In this document: positions 1-5,710 of the stretch, piece by piece
Layout of the letters: each line of letters opens with the position of its first letter
How positions within the stretch are numbered: the first letter of the stretch is position 1
Assembly (NCBI GenBank): GCA_013816105.1
Contig: JACDEY010000038.1
Span: 1-7,990, forward strand
Reading direction: 5' to 3'
Length of the DNA: 7,990 bases
Source: Actinomycetota bacterium
GTDB taxonomy: Bacteria > Actinomycetota > UBA4738
Notes under the pieces: model-generated
Seen by the model: only the letters and a program-made list of their open reading frames with translations
The model's database searches: none
What the model was told of the DNA's origin: nothing
Made by a program: the position numbers and the translations under genes

Positions 1-1
1 A

Positions 2-592
2 ACATACTGGGCCGCGAGCCGTGTGCTGGCCGAGAGCAAGCGTTGGAGCGAGGCGCTCCAGCTCGCGACCCAGGCCCGGCTCCTTCTCGAGCAGGTGGAC
101 GACCAGCGCAGGGTCGCCCGGTTGCACAACGCGTACGCGTTCATCTGCCTCGAGGCCGATCCACCAAGAACGGCTGAGGCCTCGACGCACCTGGACCGGG
201 CTGAGGCCCTCCTCCAGGAGGACTCTTCCCCGGCGGACCTCGCCTACGTCCACACGGAGCGCAGTCGCTTGGCGCTTCTGGAGGGCCGGCACGAGGACGC
301 GCTGGCCTCCGCCGAGCGCGCCCTGCTGTACGTGGAGGGGGACGAGCTCGAGGAGGGTCGCGTGCTGTTCCTGCAGGGCAGGGCCCTCTCGCTGCTCGAC
401 CGGGGGGACGAGGCCCGCGCCGCGTTCGAGGATGCGGCCGCGCGCTTCTCGAAGGTCGGCGCGCGCCAGCAGATCGCGGCGAGCTGGCGCGAACTCGGGG
501 AGCTCGATATCGCAGCCGGCGATCTGGAGGCGGCCGTCGAGTCGCTCCGCGCGGGACTCGAAGCCCTGGATCCCAGACGGTCGAGGGCATGA
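2..592 (+). CDS. TPR-repeat protein, C-terminal part (5' end outside window)
   Basis: The reading frame is open from the first bases of the window, so the gene starts upstream and only its last 196 codons are seen. The visible protein is almost entirely helical and Ala/Leu/Glu/Arg-rich, with degenerate tetratricopeptide repeats of about 34-40 residues, for example the segments beginning LAYVHTERSRLALLEGRHEDA and IAASWRELGELDIAAGDLEA. In actinobacteria this kind of TPR tail often follows an N-terminal XRE-type helix-turn-helix in transcriptional regulators. That N-terminus is outside the window, so a regulatory role is inference. TPRs normally act as protein-interaction surfaces. Its TGA stop (590-592) overlaps the ATG of the response regulator in an ATGA arrangement, so the two are probably co-transcribed and translationally coupled. 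No signal peptide or membrane segment is visible in this part. Confidence 0.8.
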   Translation, partial: TYWAASRVLAESKRWSEALQLATQARLLLEQVDDQRRVARLHNAYAFICLEADPPRTAEASTHLDRAEALLQEDSSPADLAYVHTERSRLALLEGRHEDALASAERALLYVEGDELEEGRVLFLQGRALSLLDRGDEARAAFEDAAARFSKVGARQQIAASWRELGELDIAAGDLEAAVESLRAGLEALDPRRSRA

Positions 593-1221
593 GCATGCGG
601 GTGCTCATCGCCGACGATCATCCGGTCACCCGAGACGGCCTGCGTTCCGCCCTCGGCATGTGCGAGGACGTCGAGGTGGTGGGCGAGGCGGCCACGGGCG
701 AGGAGGCGGTGACCGCCGCGGAGCATCTGGCCCCCGACGTGGTGTTCATGGACGTCCGCATGCCGGGAATGAACGGTATCGAGGCAACCAGGATGATCAG
801 GACTTTCTCGCCGGACACCAAGATCATCCTGTTCACCGTCGACGGGTCCCGCGCCTCGATCGCCGACGCGATCCGGGCGGGAATCTCCGGATACCTGCTC
901 AAGGACGTTGGGGCGACCGAACTGGTGCAGGCGGCGAAGCTGGCGCTCGAGGGCAAGGCCGTCATCCACTCCACACTCACGCGCGCCTTCCTCGAGGAGG
1001 TGCAGTACGTCGAGCGCCGTCCCGAGGCTCCGCTGTCACGGCGGGAGTCCGAGATCCTGCAAAAGGTCGCCTACGGCGGGACCACCAAGCAGGTCGCGAG
1101 CGACCTCGGGATCTCCCCCCACACGGTGAAGACCCATCTCGAGCGGATCTTCGACAAGCTCGGCGCGAACGACCGCGCTCAGGCGGTGGCGATCGCTCTG
1201 CGCATGGGAGTCGTCGCCTAG
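589..1221 (+). CDS. NarL/FixJ-type response regulator with LuxR helix-turn-helix
   Basis: This is a complete two-domain response regulator of 210 residues, the usual length for the NarL family. The receiver domain (about 3-120) has the acidic pair Asp9-Asp10, the predicted phospho-acceptor Asp55 in FMDVRMPG, the switch Thr83 and the conserved Lys105 in GYLLKD. The C-terminal LuxR/GerE DNA-binding domain (about 148-210) begins PLSRRESEIL and carries the recognition-helix region ISPHTVKTHLERIFDKLGA. By family knowledge it should be phosphorylated by a sensor kinase, then dimerise and control transcription. No kinase is in the window, so partner and targets are unknown. The start used overlaps the upstream stop (ATGA). 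A second in-frame ATG at 595 sits 7 nt after GAGGG (583-587), a better ribosome-binding spacing, so the true start may be two codons later. The gene ends at the stop of the convergent ATPase gene with no room for a terminator. Confidence 0.93.
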   Translation: MSMRVLIADDHPVTRDGLRSALGMCEDVEVVGEAATGEEAVTAAEHLAPDVVFMDVRMPGMNGIEATRMIRTFSPDTKIILFTVDGSRASIADAIRAGISGYLLKDVGATELVQAAKLALEGKAVIHSTLTRAFLEEVQYVERRPEAPLSRRESEILQKVAYGGTTKQVASDLGISPHTVKTHLERIFDKLGANDRAQAVAIALRMGVVA

Positions 1222-2510
1222 CCAGAGCGCCTCGCCCTGCGGCTACGAATCGCCTCGACCGCGTCCAGCGTCGCCTCAACGCTTGGCGTGACGACCGAGC
1301 CGGAGGCAAGCCGGCGCCACGCCTCGGTCGCCTCTCCCCCGGTGAAGTCTCGCTCTTCGATCGGAACCTGCTGCAGGAGGATCGTCGGGACGCCTTCCCG
1401 GGCCGCGTGAATGGCGATGCGGAGGTTCTCGACGTTGCCGGGCCCGAAGGGAGCGTCGCACACGATCAGGGCCGAAGCCTTCCGGATGATGCCGATGCAC
1501 TCGGCGGCGCTCCCCGCGTCGATTTGCGAGAACGGCGGAACAGTGATCCGGAGCAGGTTCAGCCGCTCCGCGACCGCCGCGTCGGTATCGGTCGCGTGGA
1601 GCACCCCCGTCGTGACCTCGAGGCCCCGTTCCATCAGAGAACGTATTAGCTCGGCCCCCCGGCCCGCCCCGCCGATCACGTGCACACGCTCGGCGCCGGG
1701 CTCGAGCGACCCCTCCCGGGGCATCGAGGCGAACACAACCGCCGGCCGGCCCGCGGCGGCTCCCGGGAGGACGTCGGCCCGCACCCCGAATACCTCCTGC
1801 AGGGTGGCGGAAGAGATGACGGTCGCCGGCGTGCCACGGGCGACGACCCGTCCCTCCTTGAGGGCGTAGATCCGATCGCAGTACACGGAGGCCAGATTCA
1901 GGTCGTGAAAGATGGTCAGCACAGCGGTTCCCTCGCGCCGGGCCAGTCCTCGCACGAGGGTGAGGATCCTCACGACGTGGCGAATGTCCAGATGGGTGGT
2001 CGGCTCGTCGAGCAGCAGCACGGGGGCATCCTGTGCGAGCGCCTGCGCGAGGATGACGCGCTGCCTTTCTCCTCCGGAGAGTTGGGATACGCCTCGATCG
2101 CCGAGATGGGAAACGCCCGCCGCCGCCATCGCGCTCCGGACGCGAGACCAGTCCTCCGGCCGGCCGGCCCCCCACGGAGAGAGGTAGGGAGCCCGCCCCA
2201 TGAGGACGGTCTCGAGCACGGAGAACGGGAACGTCGCGAGCACCTCCTGCGGAACGACCGCGACTAGCCGGGCGGCCCGCCTCGCGGTCAGGTCGAATGG
2301 GTCCCTCCCGGCCACCCGAACGGCTCCCCGCTCGGGACGCAGGCCCCGCGACGCGACCCGGATGAGCGTCGTCTTCCCCGAGCCGTTCGGCCCGATGAGG
2401 CCGGTGATCTCCCCCGGCGAAGCACTCACCGACACGTCACGCAGGACGTGCCTCGCGCCGTACCCGGCCGAGACGCCTTCGAGCACGAGCCCGGGCTCAG
2501 GCTCCGGCAC
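1218..2510 (-). CDS. btuD: BtuD-type ABC transporter ATPase with extra C-terminal domain
   Basis: This is the ATP-hydrolysing subunit of the B12/iron-complex importer, acting on the cytoplasmic face of the membrane with the neighbouring permease. In a 430-residue product from the GTG start, Walker A is GPNGSGKTT (40-48), the Q-loop Gln is 88, the signature LSGGERQR is 144-151, Walker B VLLLDEP is 164-170, the D-loop HLD is 173-175 and the switch His is 202, so the ATPase looks fully active. Ordinary BtuD/FecE proteins end near residue 255-270. Here a further domain of about 155 residues follows, opening with the glycine-rich strand-loop VHVIGGAGRGAEL (276-288), which looks Rossmann-like. I cannot name its function. 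The GTG at 2508-2510 is preferred because AGGAGG lies 7 nt upstream and the nucleotide-binding domain begins right after it; a longer frame reaches back to 2621 but overlaps the permease deeply. The chosen start overlaps the permease end by 14 bp, which implies coupling. B12 specificity rests on the riboswitch; haem or siderophore transport is the alternative. Confidence 0.9.
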   Translation of the reverse strand: MPEPEPGLVLEGVSAGYGARHVLRDVSVSASPGEITGLIGPNGSGKTTLIRVASRGLRPERGAVRVAGRDPFDLTARRAARLVAVVPQEVLATFPFSVLETVLMGRAPYLSPWGAGRPEDWSRVRSAMAAAGVSHLGDRGVSQLSGGERQRVILAQALAQDAPVLLLDEPTTHLDIRHVVRILTLVRGLARREGTAVLTIFHDLNLASVYCDRIYALKEGRVVARGTPATVISSATLQEVFGVRADVLPGAAAGRPAVVFASMPREGSLEPGAERVHVIGGAGRGAELIRSLMERGLEVTTGVLHATDTDAAVAERLNLLRITVPPFSQIDAGSAAECIGIIRKASALIVCDAPFGPGNVENLRIAIHAAREGVPTILLQQVPIEERDFTGGEATEAWRRLASGSVVTPSVEATLDAVEAIRSRRARRSG

Positions 2511-3537
2511 CCGGGGACCTCCTCTCGCGTCGAAGCAGGAACAGGAAGAAGGGGCCGCCGAGCAGCGCGGTGACCGCTCCGACGGGAATCTCCTCGGGGG
2601 TGACCAGCGTCCGAGCCGCAAGGTCGGCCAGGACGAGGAAGGCCGCGCCCCCCACGATCGCGGACGGCAGGAGGCGGCGGTGATCCGCCCCCGTCGCCAG
2701 CCGCAGGATGTGCGGCGTCATGAGCCCGACGAAGCCGATCAACCCGGAGACGGACACGGCGGCGGCCGTGAGCAGCGCGCCCGTTGCCAGCATGAGCCTC
2801 TTGAAGCGCTCCACTTCGAGGCCGAGCTGGCCGGCGCGCTCCTCTCCGAGCGAGGTCAGGTTGAGATCTCCCGCCACCGCGAGCGCGACCCCGCTGCCGA
2901 TGGCCACGAACGGCGCGGCGGCGCCCAGGGCCGCCCATCCCCTCGAGCCGAACCCCCCGAGTAGCCAGAAGTAGATCGACCGGATCTCCTGGCCGGAGAA
3001 GGCCATCACCATCGAGATCGCCGCAGAGATCACCGCCGCGACCGCGATACCGGAGAGGAGAAGGGTTCCAACGTGGACGGCGGGACCGAGCCTGGCCAGC
3101 CGGTACACGAGGAACGCCGTGGCGAGCGCCCCCGCGAACGCTGCGGCCGACACCGCCAGCCCGCCGAAGGCCGCGCCCGCACCGCTCAGGATGACCAGGA
3201 TGGCTCCCATCGCGGCGCCGGAGGACACGCCGATGATGGCCGGATCGGCCATCGGGTTCCGGAACAGCGCCTGGAACAGGGTTCCGGCGGTAGCGAGCGC
3301 CGCTCCAACGAGCGCGGCGAGCAGGACCCGGGGAAGCCGCAGATCGAAGAGGATGACCACCGTCGAGGCGGGCACGCCGGCCGGCCGCTCTGCGAGGCCG
3401 AGCTTCCACGCGAGAAGCCGAAGGGTGGTTCCCGGAGAGATCCCCACGGAACCGAATCCGAGGCCGGCCAGCAGCGCGATCGAGAGCAACGCGACCAGGG
3501 CCACCGGAAGCAGACGCCGCCGTGCCGGGTTCAACAC
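2497..3537 (-). CDS. btuC: FecCD/BtuC-type ABC transporter permease
   Basis: This is the membrane-spanning channel subunit of the cobalamin importer, 346 residues, the normal length for the FecCD family (about 330-350 residues, ten helices per subunit). A hydrophobic first helix (about 9-28) is followed by alternating hydrophobic stretches throughout. Family landmarks appear in order: RLPRVLLAALVGAALA with FRNPMADPAIIGVSSGAAMG in the N-terminal third, GLIGFVGLMTPHILRLATG and DHRRLLPS in the C-terminal half (the coupling region that contacts the ATPase), and EEIPVGAVTALLGGPFF near the end. The GTG start at 3535-3537 lies 7 bp after the substrate-binding protein stop. A GGGAG motif sits only 1 nt upstream of it, so initiation at the following TTG (3532-3534) is possible. 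The 3' end overlaps the ATPase gene by 14 bp. Order and overlaps indicate one operon under the cobalamin riboswitch; that riboswitch is the reason to prefer B12 over iron-siderophore as substrate. Confidence 0.92.
   Translation of the reverse strand: MLNPARRRLLPVALVALLSIALLAGLGFGSVGISPGTTLRLLAWKLGLAERPAGVPASTVVILFDLRLPRVLLAALVGAALATAGTLFQALFRNPMADPAIIGVSSGAAMGAILVILSGAGAAFGGLAVSAAAFAGALATAFLVYRLARLGPAVHVGTLLLSGIAVAAVISAAISMVMAFSGQEIRSIYFWLLGGFGSRGWAALGAAAPFVAIGSGVALAVAGDLNLTSLGEERAGQLGLEVERFKRLMLATGALLTAAAVSVSGLIGFVGLMTPHILRLATGADHRRLLPSAIVGGAAFLVLADLAARTLVTPEEIPVGAVTALLGGPFFLFLLRRERRSPGAGA
2518..2523 (-). promoter_or_regulatory. Ribosome-binding site deciding the ATPase start
   Basis: AGGAGG is read on the minus strand 7 nt before the GTG at 2508-2510, inside the end of the permease gene. 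It is a near-perfect Shine-Dalgarno sequence and is the main reason to start the ATPase here rather than at the longer possible start at 2621. Confidence 0.75.
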
Positions 3538-3544
3538 GCTCCCA

Positions 3545-4552
3545 TCACGTCACGTCGGGATGGAGGAACTCCGCGAGCTGCTCCATGCCTTCGATGACCC
3601 TCGGGCCCGGCCGCGTCACGAGGTCGGAGTCGATGAGATACACGCGTCCGGCGCGCACGGCAGCGATGCCGGCGAAGCCGGGTCGTTGCGCGACCTGCAT
3701 CGGGCTGGCCCCCGCCTCCGAGGTCAGGATGTAGACCTCCGGATCGTCCGCGACCAGACGCTCGATCGACCAGAGGGGATAGGGGGCATCGGCCTCCTCG
3801 GTCACCGGGTCACATCCCGCCCTCAGGAGGAGATCGAAGGGAAAGTCCTGGGGTCCCACCGTGTACAGCTCCGGATAGCCCGCCTCGAAGAAGCAGGAGA
3901 CGCGGGGCTCCGCCGCCACCGCTGCCTGGATGTCCTCCTCCCGAGCGGCCATGTCCCCCGTCAGGGCGTCGGCGACGCCGGGCGCACCCATCAGCATTCC
4001 AACCGTGCGGATGTCCTCCAGGACATCGTCGAAGTCCTTCGCGTAGATCGAGAAGACGGGGACGCCGAGGTCGCGAAGGCGAGCCTTCCACTCCTCGCCG
4101 CCGAGGAAGCCGTTCAGCACCAGATCCGGCTCGAGCGCGACGACTCGTTCCACGTTCGGCTCCACTCCCCCGCGCCCGCCGATCTCCTCGATGGCCTTCG
4201 CCTCCGCGGGATGGTCGTCGAACGGGCCGGACACGCCGACGATCCCTTCCCCCTCCCCGAGTGCGAACAGGATCTCGGTGTTCGACGGGCCCCACGTGAC
4301 GACGCGCTCGGGAGCGGACCTCAGCGTGAGAGACACGCCGTCGTCGTCGGTGAGAGTCATTGGGAAGATCGCGGGAGCCGTAGGCCGGGGCGATGGGGAA
4401 GAGGGGCTCCCGAGCGTCCCGGGTGGGGTTCCCGGCGCGTCGGGCGCGCGGCACCCCGCGAGCACGAGGATCGGCCCCAGGAGAACGCGGGAGAGCGTTC
4501 GCGTGCGGGAGTGCCGCCCGCGGCCCCCCCGATGGATCCGGTTGGCTGACAT
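3545..4552 (-). CDS. btuF: Cobalamin-type substrate-binding lipoprotein (BtuF-like)
   Basis: This 335-residue extracytoplasmic binding protein belongs to the periplasmic-binding/TroA-like family (PF01497 type) that hands corrinoid to the BtuC/BtuD importer. An Arg-rich N-terminus and short hydrophobic stretch (about 23-33) end in the lipobox VLAGC, with predicted lipidated Cys34. A Pro/Ser/Gly/Thr linker runs to about residue 65. The binding fold follows, with typical segments RVVTWGPSNTEILFALGEG, the RVVALEPDLVLN strand-helix, an IYAKDFDDVLEDIRTVGML helix, LWSIERLVADDPEVYILTSE and the C-terminal AVRAGRVYLID. ATG at 4550-4552 is chosen because AAAGGAG lies just upstream at good spacing and the signal peptide fits; the frame stays open further upstream (to 4867), but that part lies inside the riboswitch leader. 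It is the first gene of the operon, and a cobalamin riboswitch with a terminator hairpin precedes it. Ligand identity is inferred from that riboswitch rather than from binding residues. Confidence 0.9.
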   Translation of the reverse strand: MSANRIHRGGRGRHSRTRTLSRVLLGPILVLAGCRAPDAPGTPPGTLGSPSSPSPRPTAPAIFPMTLTDDDGVSLTLRSAPERVVTWGPSNTEILFALGEGEGIVGVSGPFDDHPAEAKAIEEIGGRGGVEPNVERVVALEPDLVLNGFLGGEEWKARLRDLGVPVFSIYAKDFDDVLEDIRTVGMLMGAPGVADALTGDMAAREEDIQAAVAAEPRVSCFFEAGYPELYTVGPQDFPFDLLLRAGCDPVTEEADAPYPLWSIERLVADDPEVYILTSEAGASPMQVAQRPGFAGIAAVRAGRVYLIDSDLVTRPGPRVIEGMEQLAEFLHPDVT

Positions 4553-4586
4553 GACTGCTCCTTTCGGTCCGCGGCCGCCTTCATAC

Positions 4587-4614
4587 GAAAAGCCCCCGGC
4601 TCTCGCCGGAGGCT
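4587..4614 (-). terminator. Intrinsic terminator hairpin: expression platform of the B12 riboswitch
   Basis: On the minus strand, AGCCTCCGGC (4614-4605), a GAGA loop and GCCGGGGGCT (4600-4591) form a 10-bp stem with one T-G wobble, followed directly by TTTT (4591-4588). It lies between the aptamer and the btuF start codon, where a riboswitch expression platform is expected. The inferred action is that ligand-bound RNA favours this hairpin and stops transcription before btuF. The 5' arm contains TCCGG, which could instead pair with CCGGA just 5' of the B12 box as a weak anti-terminator (5 bp only, speculative). Confidence 0.7.
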
Positions 4615-4661
4615 CTCGAAGAACGAGCGGCCTCTCTTTGTGCGCGAAGAGCGCGGCCGAA

Positions 4662-4876
4662 CGTCTCCAGGCAGGTCTCCTGACTTCCGGTTGGGGCTCG
4701 TCGCCGATCGACGAGCCTGCGCTTGCCCGAACCTTCCCGGGCGACCCATTGCGGATCCCCAGTGGCATGTCTCGGGCTCGCTCCCCGGTCACAGTGGCGC
4801 GACCGTGCCGGCCTCTCACCGGCTTCCCTCTTCGGCTCGGGCGGAGTGCCCCTCCGTTCCGAGCCACCTCGAGACG
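4662..4876 (-). ncRNA. Cobalamin (adenosylcobalamin-type) riboswitch aptamer
   Basis: Read on the minus strand, this leader has the hallmarks of a cobalamin riboswitch. The conserved core GGGAAGCCGGTG lies at 4829-4818, CGCCACTGT at about 4800-4792, a second GCCACTGG at about 4766-4759, and the canonical B12 box AGTCAGGAGACCTGCC at 4685-4670. A closing P1 helix can be drawn between CGTCTC (4876-4871) and GAGACG (4667-4662), with further AGG/CCT pairing inside it, giving an aptamer of about 215 nt, within the usual size range. It is followed by a terminator hairpin and the btuF, btuC and btuD genes. Known behaviour of the family is repression of the downstream operon when cobalamin is abundant. 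The boundaries come from hand pairing and may be off by several bases. Confidence 0.95.
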
Positions 4877-4894
4877 CGATATTCGATTGAGCGG

Positions 4895-4900
4895 ATTCTA
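4895..4900 (-). promoter_or_regulatory. Candidate -10 element for the B12 operon
   Basis: TAGAAT on the minus strand matches the TANNNT -10 pattern and would put the transcription start around 4888, about a dozen bases before the riboswitch P1 helix, a sensible position. No convincing -35 hexamer is visible at 17-18 bp (AAACGG or CAAACG), so the call rests mainly on position. Confidence 0.35.
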
Positions 4901-4959
4901 GCTCGACGGGCCCAGTCCCGTTTGGTTCTCCCCGGCTGGCGTTCGTGGGCCGTTCGCCC

Positions 4960-4965
4960 TACACT
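4960..4965 (+). promoter_or_regulatory. Candidate -10 element for the lipoprotein gene
   Basis: TACACT fits the TANNNT -10 pattern and ends 15 bp before the ATG at 4981. The transcript would then start around 4972 with a leader under 10 nt, consistent with the absence of a clear Shine-Dalgarno sequence there. The -35 position holds only a poor match (TGGCGT), so this is tentative. Confidence 0.3.
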
Positions 4966-4980
4966 GCGGTTTCGAGCGAT

Positions 4981-5685
4981 ATGCGCGTGCGAGGTGCCGC
5001 CCTGGTACTGACAGCCGCGATGACGGCCTGTGCACGCGTGCCCGCCGGTGAGGTCCGGAGCCCCATCGTCTTCTCCGTACAACCCCTTGCGACGTCTTCT
5101 CCCTTCTCTGAAGTGCAGGCCGGCCACATCCGAGCCGTCATTCCCACACAGTGGGACGCCCGGCCACTGCCGGCGGGCCGGTACCCACAGGAGGGTTTCG
5201 TCGCCTCTCCGCGCTTAGCGGCGTGGGAGCGCGGCACGGGAACGGTGCAGGGGATGGAGGCCTTCTGGATCGACGTCGCCAAGCTGCAGATACCGTCGGA
5301 CTACTACTACCTCGCCGCCCGGAGCCCTCGCCTGGGGTCGTTCGCGGAGAAGGATTCGTGCGAGCCGGTGGCCTTCGAGGTCGTCGTCGACCATCCCCCG
5401 GACGTTGCCGGCCCGAGGTTCTCCCCCGGAGACTACGTTGCCCACGGATCGGGAACCTGCGGTGAGGGCAAGCTAGCCACGCAGTGGGCCTACGTCGTGG
5501 TGGCTCCGGGCTTCGGACCGGTTCGCCAGCTGGGCATCCCGAACTCCGGGCTGTACGTGGTCGTCGCGGTCGTCTCGGGCCACCGGGAGGAGGCCAAGTC
5601 CCTCCTGAACCAGATGGTCCAGGAGGCGAAATTCAACGGCCAGCGGATCACGGACATCCTCGAGGCCGCGAAGCGACTTCAGTAG
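4981..5685 (+). CDS. Putative lipoprotein of unknown function
   Basis: I do not recognise the family of this 234-residue protein. From ATG 4981 it begins MRVRGAALVLTAAMTAC, a short basic-plus-hydrophobic signal peptide ending in a lipobox-like MTAC, so it is probably cleaved before Cys17, lipidated and held on the outer face of the membrane. The mature part has an IPTQWDARPLP segment (54-64), a GFVASPRLAAW segment (72-82), an aromatic IPSDYYYLAARSP stretch (104-116) and two further cysteines (Cys127, Cys160) that could form a disulfide. The C-terminal 40 residues look helical (EEAKSLLNQMVQEAKF). An upstream GTG at 4945 would give a longer product but would bury the signal peptide, so 4981 is preferred even without a clear ribosome-binding site. 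It diverges from the B12 operon across a 428-bp spacer but is not downstream of the riboswitch, so shared regulation is not implied. Confidence 0.75.
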   Translation: MRVRGAALVLTAAMTACARVPAGEVRSPIVFSVQPLATSSPFSEVQAGHIRAVIPTQWDARPLPAGRYPQEGFVASPRLAAWERGTGTVQGMEAFWIDVAKLQIPSDYYYLAARSPRLGSFAEKDSCEPVAFEVVVDHPPDVAGPRFSPGDYVAHGSGTCGEGKLATQWAYVVVAPGFGPVRQLGIPNSGLYVVVAVVSGHREEAKSLLNQMVQEAKFNGQRITDILEAAKRLQ

Positions 5686-5690
5686 CGCTC

Positions 5691-5705
5691 GGGCCGTACC
5701 GGCCC
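5691..5705. terminator. Perfect GC-rich inverted repeat between convergent genes (possible bidirectional terminator)
   Basis: GGGCCG-TAC-CGGCCC is a perfect 6-bp stem with a 3-nt loop and fills most of the 25-bp gap between the lipoprotein stop and the gcvT stop. Its position suggests transcription ending from both sides, but neither strand has a T tract after it, so it is not a standard intrinsic terminator. Confidence 0.4.
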
Positions 5706-5710
5706 CCCCA

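Noticed and set aside
21..1649. A 542-codon open frame on the plus strand
   Set aside because: It runs out of frame across the TPR gene, the response regulator and the antisense of the ATPase. The product is Arg/Ser/Pro/Gly-rich with no domain, as expected of a shadow frame in GC-rich DNA.
1218..1700. CbiZ (adenosylcobinamide amidohydrolase) fused to the B12 ATPase
   Set aside because: CbiZ fusions to B12 importer parts are known, so this was considered for the C-terminal extension, but I see no CbiZ-like motifs; the extension starts with a glycine-rich Rossmann-like loop instead.
1680..2267. Plus-strand frames antisense to the ATPase
   Set aside because: They lie opposite an intact Walker A, signature and Walker B gene and have no recognisable features.
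3119..4549. A 476-codon open frame on the plus strand antisense to the permease and binding protein
   Set aside because: The opposite strand encodes clear BtuC and BtuF family proteins with their motifs. This frame has low-complexity composition and no recognisable motif.
4591..4614. The 4591-4614 hairpin as a terminator for plus-strand transcription
   Set aside because: The stem is followed by T residues only on the minus strand, and there is no plus-strand gene ending nearby.
4640..5011. A 123-codon frame across the riboswitch and the lipoprotein start
   Set aside because: The conserved bases here are explained by the cobalamin aptamer on the minus strand, and the peptide has no coding character.
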